Under the pieces are notes generated by a model that saw only the letters and a list, made by a program, of their open reading frames with translations, had not been told where the DNA came from and ran no database searches. Shown here piece by piece: positions 1-5,358 of a stretch of DNA of 5,358 bases (position 1 is the first letter of the stretch; each line of letters opens with the position of its first letter). Origin of the DNA: Fervidifonticultor sp964526945 (GTDB lineage: Bacteria > Sysuimicrobiota > Sysuimicrobiia > Sysuimicrobiales > Humicultoraceae); contig CAZGNA010000185.1 in NCBI GenBank assembly GCA_964526945.1, positions 1-5,358 of the forward strand. Direction: 5' to 3'. The translations under genes were made by a program, and so were the position numbers.

Positions 1-46
1 GGAAGGGACGACGTCGCTGCAGAGCGCGGTGACGGTGACGAGGTGA
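1..46 (+). CDS. C-terminal end of an upstream gene (partial, unidentified)
   Basis: Read from base 2, this frame gives 14 sense codons and a TGA at 44-46. Thirteen of the 14 codons end in G and the other in C, as expected for a coding frame in this genome. The TGA overlaps the GTG start of recJ by the GTGA arrangement, a typical sign of translational coupling within an operon. The encoded tail ends LQSAVTVTR, which is too short and too generic to identify. In many bacteria the gene before recJ is secF or secDF, but nothing here confirms that. The alternative is that these bases are a non-coding leader, or part of a longer recJ, because the recJ frame is also open back to base 1. Confidence 0.4.
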   Translation, partial: EGTTSLQSAVTVTR

Positions 47-3000
47 CGCACACGCAGGGGCTGGGGACCCGGTGGCGGATTGCGCCGGCCGACCCGGCGG
101 CAGCCACCCTGACCGCAGCCCTGGGCGTGCACCCGCTGGTGGCGCGGGTGCTGGTCAACCGCGGGCTGCGTGACCCGCAGGCCGCCCAGGCGTTTCTCGC
201 TCCCCGCCTGGACCGGCTCCAGGATCCCTTGCAGCTGGCGGACATGGCCCGGGCGGTGGCCTGCGTGGTCGGCGCGCTGGACGCGCGCCGACCCATCGTG
301 GTCTACGGCGACTACGACGCCGACGGTGTCACCGCCACGGCCATCCTCGTGCGCGCACTGCGGGCGCTGGGTGGGGACGTCGACTTCTACATGCCCGACC
401 GACGCCGCGACGGCTACGGGCTCCACCCGGAGGCGGTCGCGGCGCTGGCGACACGCGGGACCGGGCTGCTGCTCGCCGTGGATTGCGGGACCACGGCCCA
501 TGCCGCTGCCGACGTGGCCCGCGCGCATGGGGTGGAGGTTGTGGTCCTGGACCACCACGAGCCCCCGCCGCGGCTTCCCTCCGTTGCCGCCCTGGTCAAC
601 CCCAAGCGGCAGTCACCTCGCCCCGGAGACTACTGCGCTGCGGGACTGGCCCTCCAGCTGGTGCGAGCGCTGTTCGCCCGCCGGGGCCACACGGTGCCCG
701 TGGACCTGGTCGCGCTGGCCGCCGTGGGCACGATCGCCGATGCGGTGACGTTGCGCGACGACAACCGCGTGCTGGTCGCCGCCGGACTCGCGCACCTCGC
801 CCGGCGAACGCTGCCGGGCCTGGCCGCGCTCGCTGACGTCGCCGGCCTGCGGCCGCCCTTTGGGGTGCGGGACGTCTCGCACGGTCTGGCGCCGCGGCTC
901 AACGCCGCCGGTCGGCTGGCGGATGCCCGGGACGCCGTGCGCCTGCTGCTCACCGACGACCCGGAGGACGCGCGCGCGCTGGCGCAGACCCTCGATCGGC
1001 TGAACGGGCAGCGTCGCCAGCTGTGTGATGCGGTGTTCGCCGAGGCGCTCGAGCGCGTGCAGCGGGATGGGCTCGGGACGCGCCTGGCGGTGGTGCTGGC
1101 GCAGCAAGGATGGCATCCGGGCGTGGTCGGGATCGTGGCCTCCCAGCTGGTGGAGCGCTTGTACCGCCCGGTGGTGCTGATCGCGCTGGAGGGCAGCAGC
1201 GGACGGGGCTCGGCGCGCAGCGTCCCCGGGGTCCACCTGGTCGAGGCGCTGCGCGCGGCGGACAGCCACCTGCTGGCCTATGGGGGCCACGCCATGGCCG
1301 CCGGCCTGTCCATCGCCGCCGATGCCGTCGACGCCTTCGCCCGCGCGTTCGAGGACGCGGTGGCAGCCAGGGTCACGGCCGACGACCTGCGCCCGATCGT
1401 GGCGATCGACGCGGAGGTGGGTTTGGAGGCCCTCTCCCAGGACCTCGTCGACGCGCTGGGCCGCCTGGCCCCGCACGGGCCGGGCAACCCCGAGCCGGTG
1501 TTCGCGACCCGCGGGCTGCGGGCGGTGGCGACGCGCCTCGTCGGCGACGGGACGCACTTGCGCCTGGTGGTCGGCGACGGCCACCGTACGGCAGAAGTGA
1601 TCGCCTTTCGCGAAGGCGAGAAGGCCGAACTCCTGGCCTTCACCCAGGCCGCGGTGGACCTGGCCTACACCCTCGCGCTGGACACCTGGGGCGATGCCCC
1701 TGCGGTCCGGCTGGTCGCCGTGGACATGGTCACACCGGGGGTCGACCTGGACGCGGTGGCGACCGACACGCGCCAGGTGCTGGAACGGCTGTTCGCCCGG
1801 GCTGCCGACTACCTCGGCGCCCTCGAGAGCGGGCGACGCCCGTTGGAGCACGCCGACGCATTCCACACCAAGGTCGTGGGGGTGACCTACGCCGGACGCC
1901 AGGCCGCGGTGCCCGGAGTGCAGCCCGGGGAGCGGCTGCGTCTGGTACGCGAGCCGTCCAATCCGCGCGACCCCTATGCCATCGCGGTCTGCCGCCTGGA
2001 TGGCACCCACCTGGGGTTTCTGCGGGCGCGCCTTGCTGCGCACCTCGCGCCTGCCATGGACGCCGGCGCGCGGTACGTCGCCACGGCCACCGCGGTCACC
2101 GGCGGCGGTGCGCGGTCCTGGGGCCTCAACATCCTGGTCGAGCGCACCGGGGTGGCCGATCCGGAGGCAGACGACGCCGTCAGCCGGGTGCACTGGCCGG
2201 AGGAGAGCGATGTCCCGGACTCGCTCGTGGTCGGGCTGCTGCGCGGCCGTGCGCCCACCCCCCCGCAGCGTGACGCGTGGGGACGCGTGCGCCGTGGCGA
2301 GCGCCTGGTGATGCCCCTGGGCCCGGGACGCGGGCTGGTGTCCACCGCGATCGTCGCCGCCCTTGCGGTGCTGGCGCGCGGACGACGCCCCACGGTGCTG
2401 GCCGTACCGCGCGCAGCGGTGGCCGACGCGTGGTGGGAGCTCGCCGGGCCGTGGTTGCGAGCTCTTGGCGTGCGCGCGGCCGCCATCCACGGCGCGGCCT
2501 CGCCGGCCGCCGCCGGCCGCGTGGCCGAGGCGATGGCGGGGGACCGGCTCGACGTGCTCATGGCCTCGCTGCCGTGGGTGGAACGTCACCTCGATGCCAT
2601 CGCTGCCGCCATCGTCGTGGCCGACGCGCTGGCGGCGGAGGACCTCGAGCGTCTGCTGGACCGTGCCGGCGAGGCTGTGCGACTCGTGGTGGGCCCGCTG
2701 CCGGACGCTCTGGTGCGCCGGTGTGCGGCCCGCGGTCTCTCGGTGCTGGCGGGCGGCGGCGGAGCGCGCGAGACCCTGGGGCTGGTCGACCGTCGCGGCG
2801 GCGGGGCCGACGTCTGGGCAGGCCCGAGGATGGACGGCAGGGACGGGAAGACCGTCGTGCTCGTCGCCGACCCCGCCACCAGCGTGACGGTCGCCGCAGG
2901 GATGCGGCAGGACGGGCGCGACGACCGTGTCGCGTACTACCACGCCGGGCTGCCCGCGACCCTGCGCCGGGTGCTCGAGGACCTGTTCGGGGCCGGCCGG

Positions 3001-3546
3001 CTCGACTGCCTGGTGCTGGGGACGCACGCGACCGCGCCTGCGATCTGCCCGGATGTGCGCCGCGTCGTCGCGCTGGGCCTCCGTCCCGATCCCCTGCTGG
3101 CCGTGGAGGAGCTGGCCCTGGCCGGGGCGGACGGACGGCGCGCGACGGTGATCCTGGCGTACGGCCCCGACCACCTGGCGGCGGCCGAGGCCGCGCTGGT
3201 GGAGACCTGTCCCCCGCGAGACGTGCTCGTGCGCTGCTACCGCGCCATCCGCGCGGCCGGAGGGACCGTGGCGGGCGCACCGGGCCAGCGGCCCGTGCTG
3301 GAGGGGAGTGGCTGCAGTCCGCCCCAGCTCGAGGCCGCGCTGGCGATCCTGACCGAGGCCGGCCTGCTCACCCGCGAGGATCTGGGCACGGTGCGGTACG
3401 CGCTGGCCGACGTGGCCGGGCGCGTGGCGCTGCACCGATCGTTGCGGTACGTCGAGGGCGAGCGCGCGCGGGCGGCCCTGGCTGCCCTGCGCGCCTGGGC
3501 AGGCGGTCCCGCCGCCACGCTGCTGGCCGACCTGGCCGGCGGCTAG
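43..3546 (+). CDS. recJ: Single-stranded-DNA-specific exonuclease RecJ, extended with HIRAN and degenerate RecQ-like helicase regions
   Basis: RecJ degrades single-stranded DNA 5' to 3' in recombinational and mismatch repair, using two metal ions in the cytoplasm. The nuclease is complete. The DHH domain shows DYDADG (90-95), VDCGT (146-150), DHH (170-172), GTIAD with its aspartate at 233, and RLNAAGR ending at 291. The DHHA1 domain shows GWHPGVVGIVAS (356-367), GRGSARS (387-393) and GGHAMAAG (414-421). An OB fold follows at about 450-563, with PHGPGNPEPVF at 477-487. Residues about 607-700 are a HIRAN domain (KVVGV, REPSNPRDPYAIAV, LGFL). Residues about 738-1050 follow the order of RecQ helicase motifs but lack the catalytic residues. 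Residues about 1060-1167 look like the winged-helix end of the Firmicutes RecJ_C domain. At 1167 residues it is about twice E. coli RecJ (577) and well above Bacillus RecJ (about 786). The GTG start was chosen because the conserved RecJ N-terminus (TRWRI) begins at residue 9, GGTGA lies at 34-38, and the start overlaps the upstream stop. The nuclease call is very secure; the C-terminal domain calls are by eye. Confidence 0.96.
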   Translation: MTHTQGLGTRWRIAPADPAAATLTAALGVHPLVARVLVNRGLRDPQAAQAFLAPRLDRLQDPLQLADMARAVACVVGALDARRPIVVYGDYDADGVTATAILVRALRALGGDVDFYMPDRRRDGYGLHPEAVAALATRGTGLLLAVDCGTTAHAAADVARAHGVEVVVLDHHEPPPRLPSVAALVNPKRQSPRPGDYCAAGLALQLVRALFARRGHTVPVDLVALAAVGTIADAVTLRDDNRVLVAAGLAHLARRTLPGLAALADVAGLRPPFGVRDVSHGLAPRLNAAGRLADARDAVRLLLTDDPEDARALAQTLDRLNGQRRQLCDAVFAEALERVQRDGLGTRLAVVLAQQGWHPGVVGIVASQLVERLYRPVVLIALEGSSGRGSARSVPGVHLVEALRAADSHLLAYGGHAMAAGLSIAADAVDAFARAFEDAVAARVTADDLRPIVAIDAEVGLEALSQDLVDALGRLAPHGPGNPEPVFATRGLRAVATRLVGDGTHLRLVVGDGHRTAEVIAFREGEKAELLAFTQAAVDLAYTLALDTWGDAPAVRLVAVDMVTPGVDLDAVATDTRQVLERLFARAADYLGALESGRRPLEHADAFHTKVVGVTYAGRQAAVPGVQPGERLRLVREPSNPRDPYAIAVCRLDGTHLGFLRARLAAHLAPAMDAGARYVATATAVTGGGARSWGLNILVERTGVADPEADDAVSRVHWPEESDVPDSLVVGLLRGRAPTPPQRDAWGRVRRGERLVMPLGPGRGLVSTAIVAALAVLARGRRPTVLAVPRAAVADAWWELAGPWLRALGVRAAAIHGAASPAAAGRVAEAMAGDRLDVLMASLPWVERHLDAIAAAIVVADALAAEDLERLLDRAGEAVRLVVGPLPDALVRRCAARGLSVLAGGGGARETLGLVDRRGGGADVWAGPRMDGRDGKTVVLVADPATSVTVAAGMRQDGRDDRVAYYHAGLPATLRRVLEDLFGAGRLDCLVLGTHATAPAICPDVRRVVALGLRPDPLLAVEELALAGADGRRATVILAYGPDHLAAAEAALVETCPPRDVLVRCYRAIRAAGGTVAGAPGQRPVLEGSGCSPPQLEAALAILTEAGLLTREDLGTVRYALADVAGRVALHRSLRYVEGERARAALAALRAWAGGPAATLLADLAGG

Positions 3547-3589
3547 GCGGGTCCGCAGGGCGCAGGGAGGCGGTCGTCCACCGCGAATC

Positions 3590-3598
3590 TGCTACGAT
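3590..3598 (+). promoter_or_regulatory. Putative extended -10 promoter for rel
   Basis: The sequence TGCTACGAT is an extended -10 (TG, one base, then TACGAT, which matches TATAAT at four positions including the conserved first TA and the final T). It sits in the only AT-leaning stretch of the window (about 3585-3605), in the gap between recJ and rel. No convincing -35 is found 15-18 bases upstream, which fits the extended -10 class. Transcription would start near 3605, giving rel a leader of about 38 bases. This suggests rel can be transcribed independently of recJ, although readthrough from recJ is also likely because no terminator is visible between them. Confidence 0.4.
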
Positions 3599-3608
3599 AT
3601 TGTCGCGA

Positions 3609-3630
3609 CGTCGGGCCAGGCGGCCCGGCG
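3609..3630 (+). other. Stem-loop in the rel leader
   Basis: Bases 3609-3617 pair with 3622-3630 to form a 9-bp stem (eight Watson-Crick pairs, seven to eight of them contiguous across one G-U at 3611/3628) around an AGGC loop at 3618-3621. No T-run follows, so it is not a standard intrinsic terminator. It would lie at the very 5' end of a transcript from the proposed promoter and ends two bases before the rel ribosome-binding site. A role in transcript stability or translation is possible, but hairpins of this size also arise by chance in such GC-rich DNA. Confidence 0.4.
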
Positions 3631-3632
3631 CG

Positions 3633-3637
3633 GGTGA
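3633..3637 (+). promoter_or_regulatory. Ribosome-binding site of rel (GGTGA)
   Basis: GGTGA can pair with the UCACC part of the 16S rRNA anti-Shine-Dalgarno tail and stands five bases before GTG 3643. It decides the start: an in-frame GTG at 3634, three codons earlier, overlaps this motif and has no purine-rich site of its own upstream. The same GGTGA stands four bases before the recJ start. Confidence 0.5.
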
Positions 3638-3642
3638 CGCCG

Positions 3643-5358
3643 GTGAAGTGGCTCGACCTGTTCCGACAACCCCGTAGCTTCCAGGCGCTGCCACCGGAGG
3701 TGCAGGGCCTGGTGGCGACGCTGCGCCAGCGGTTCCCCAAAGCCGACCTGGACGTGGTGCGGGACGCGTACCTGGCCGCTGCCCAGGCCCACGAGGGCCA
3801 GATGCGGGCGTCAGGGGATCCCTACATCTCGCACTGCGTGGCCGTGGCCACGATCCTGGCGGACCTGCACCTCGACCCCACGACCGTGGCAGCGGCCCTG
3901 CTCCACGACGTCCTGGAGGACACCGGCGTGGAGGCGGCCGAGCTGCGGGAGCGGTTTGGCGCCGAGATCGCCGGCCTGGTCGACGGGGTGACCAAGCTGG
4001 GCAAGATCGAGTGGCAGAGCCGCGAAGAGCGCCAGGCCGAGAGCCTGCGCAAGATGTTCCTGGCCATGGCCAACGACGTTCGCATCGTGCTCATCAAGCT
4101 CGCCGACCGGCTCCACAACATGCGGACGATCGCGCCCCTGCCCGAGTGGAAGCGCAAGCGCACGGCCCAGGAGACCCTGGACATCTACGCCCCGCTGGCC
4201 GAACGCCTGGGGATCGGGAGCCTCCAGAAGGAGCTGGAGGACCTGGCGTTCCGCGAGCTGCATCCCGAGACCTACGCCGAACTCGCCCGGGAGCTGGCGC
4301 AGGCCGAAGAGGCCCGCCAGGCGCTGGTGGACCGGGTGTGCACCGTGCTGCATCGCGAGCTCCAGAAGGCGGGCATCAAGGTCGACCGCCCCCACATCAC
4401 CGGGCGCCCCAAGCACCTCTACAGCATCTGGAAGAAGTTGCAGCGGCCCAAGTACGCCGGCCAGAGCATCGCCCGGATCTACGACCGGCTGGGCATCCGC
4501 GTCCTGGTGGACGACGTGAAGGACTGCTACGCGGCGCTGGGCGTGGTGCACTCGCTGTGGAAGCCCATCCCCGGCGAGTTCGACGACTACATCGCCACCC
4601 CCAAGACCAGCGGCTACCAGTCGCTGCACACCGCCGTGCTCTACGAGGGCGAGCCGCTGGAGATCCAGATCCGCACCCACCAGATGCACCACGAGGCGGA
4701 GTACGGGATCGCGGCCCACTGGAAGTACAAGCAGGGCTCGGCCGCCGAACGCGAGGTCGAGCGCAAGCTGGCGTGGCTGCGGCAGCTGCTGGAGTGGCAG
4801 CAGGACCTCGCCGACGCCCGGGAGTTCGTGGAGTCGGTGCGGCTGGACCTGTTCCAGAACGAGGTGTTCGTGTTCACCCCCAAGGGCGACGTCATCGACC
4901 TCCCGGCGGGCGCGACGCCGGTCGACTTCGCCTACCGCATCCACACCGACGTCGGCCACCACACCGTGGGCGCCCGGGTGAACGGGCGGCTGGTGCCCCT
5001 GTCGCACAAGCTCCACACCGGCGACATCGTGGAGATCGTGACCAACAAGTCGAGCCCGGGGCCAAGCCGCGACTGGCTGACGTTCGTGGTCACCAGCAAC
5101 GCCCGGTCGAAGATCAAGCAGTGGTTCAAGCGCGAGCGCCACCAGGAGAACGTGGCCCGGGGCCGGGAGCTGCTGGAGCGCGAGCTGCGCCGCACCGGCG
5201 CCGTGGCCGCGGCCATGAAGGCCGAGCGCCTGCGCGAGGTCGCCGAGCAGTTCCGGCTGCGGTCGGACGAGGAGCTGCTGGCCGCCATCGGCAACGGCGA
5301 CGTCTCGCTGCTGCAGGTGGTCGCCGCGCTGCGGCGCGAGGCGCCGGCCGCGGAGGCC
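3643..5358 (+). CDS. rel: RelA/SpoT-family (p)ppGpp synthetase/hydrolase, 3' end beyond the window
   Basis: The enzyme makes (p)ppGpp from ATP and GDP or GTP and breaks it down, setting the stringent response at the ribosome. 572 codons are present. The hydrolase (HD) domain spans about 35-190 and keeps all expected active-site residues: R55, H64, H88-D89, E92-D93, D155 and N159. These are all shifted by 11 from the Streptococcus Rel residues 44, 53, 77, 78, 81, 82, 144 and 148. The synthetase domain (about 235-365) has GRPKHLYSI (254-262), IYD with D281, Y325 in GYQSLHT, and E340 in EIQIRT. A TGS domain spans about 406-467 with the tRNA-end-contacting histidine in YRIHT (H434), followed by the start of the helical domain. 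The ACT and zinc-finger domains expected in long Rel proteins lie outside the window. It is odd in two ways. The motif at 312-315 is EFDD rather than the RXKD usual in bifunctional enzymes. There are also three extra residues between GRPK and D281 compared with Streptococcus Rel. Family assignment is secure; bifunctionality is inferred from the intact sites. Confidence 0.96.
   Translation, partial: MKWLDLFRQPRSFQALPPEVQGLVATLRQRFPKADLDVVRDAYLAAAQAHEGQMRASGDPYISHCVAVATILADLHLDPTTVAAALLHDVLEDTGVEAAELRERFGAEIAGLVDGVTKLGKIEWQSREERQAESLRKMFLAMANDVRIVLIKLADRLHNMRTIAPLPEWKRKRTAQETLDIYAPLAERLGIGSLQKELEDLAFRELHPETYAELARELAQAEEARQALVDRVCTVLHRELQKAGIKVDRPHITGRPKHLYSIWKKLQRPKYAGQSIARIYDRLGIRVLVDDVKDCYAALGVVHSLWKPIPGEFDDYIATPKTSGYQSLHTAVLYEGEPLEIQIRTHQMHHEAEYGIAAHWKYKQGSAAEREVERKLAWLRQLLEWQQDLADAREFVESVRLDLFQNEVFVFTPKGDVIDLPAGATPVDFAYRIHTDVGHHTVGARVNGRLVPLSHKLHTGDIVEIVTNKSSPGPSRDWLTFVVTSNARSKIKQWFKRERHQENVARGRELLERELRRTGAVAAAMKAERLREVAEQFRLRSDEELLAAIGNGDVSLLQVVAALRREAPAAEA

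Noticed and set aside
29..37. GTG triplets at 29 and 35 as alternative recJ starts
   Set aside because: They are in frame 2, not the recJ frame, and that frame ends at TGA 44-46. They cannot start recJ and are more likely Val codons of the upstream gene.
2501..2520. Tandem repeat of the 10-base unit CGCCGGCCGC, also partly palindromic
   Set aside because: It lies within recJ and encodes an Ala-rich stretch. It is explained by GC-rich alanine, proline and glycine codons rather than by a regulatory or mobile repeat.
613..3435. A 940-codon open frame on the minus strand, opposite recJ
   Set aside because: Long antisense frames are expected in very GC-rich genes. Its translation is rich in His, Arg, Gly and Gln with no recognisable domain, and the plus strand has clear RecJ motifs throughout.
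3547..3590. Possible transcription terminator after recJ
   Set aside because: No stable hairpin followed by a T-run is present here; the stem-loop further down (3609-3630) lies after the proposed promoter and also lacks a T-run.
3544..3645. Possible stop-codon readthrough fusing recJ to rel, since both are in the same frame and no other stop lies between them
   Set aside because: About thirty stop-free codons are common in GC-rich DNA. The gap has atypical codons (AAT, CTA, TAT, TGT), a promoter-like element and a ribosome-binding site, so two separate genes are the simpler reading.
2277..3677. A 466-codon plus-strand frame overlapping the end of recJ and the start of rel
   Set aside because: The composition is Arg/Gly/Ala-rich and shadow-like, it crosses the intergenic promoter region, and it has no recognisable domain.
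3811..5142. A 443-codon open frame on the minus strand, opposite rel
   Set aside because: It is the mirror of conserved Rel codons and has no family motif of its own. The plus-strand frame has complete Rel active sites.

Overview
This window comes from a strongly GC-rich bacterium. Nearly every codon ends in G or C, and the only AT-leaning patch is a short stretch between the two main genes. Both main genes start with GTG, preceded by the same GGTGA type of ribosome-binding site. The lineage cannot be fixed from the sequence. The recJ-rel neighbourhood and the RecJ_C-like tail of RecJ recall deep-branching, Gram-positive-type lineages (GC-rich Firmicutes-like or related uncultured phyla), but this is inference.

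Layout, all on the plus strand. (1) Bases 1-46 are probably the last codons of an upstream gene; its TGA overlaps the next start codon (GTGA). (2) Bases 43-3546 hold an unusually large recJ of 1167 residues. It has a complete RecJ nuclease (DHH, DHHA1 and OB domains), then a HIRAN domain, then a RecQ-like two-lobed helicase region with its ATPase motifs lost, and finally a winged-helix-like tail. (3) Bases 3547-3642 are a 96-base intergenic region with a plausible extended -10 promoter, a 9-bp stem-loop and a ribosome-binding site. (4) From 3643 to the end of the window is the first 572 codons of a rel/spoT-family (p)ppGpp synthetase-hydrolase. Its hydrolase, synthetase and TGS domains are complete, and its C-terminal regulatory domains lie beyond the window.

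RecJ is a 5'-3' single-strand DNA exonuclease used in recombination and repair, and Rel sets the alarmone level in the stringent response. They are not known to act in one pathway, and their linkage is a recurring bacterial gene order (often secDF-recJ-apt-rel). Here no apt lies between them and rel appears to have its own promoter.

The most notable points are the RecJ-HIRAN-dead-helicase architecture and a Rel that combines an intact hydrolase site with the acidic EXDD motif classically associated with synthetase-only RelA. No RNA genes, mobile elements, CRISPR arrays or long repeats were seen.
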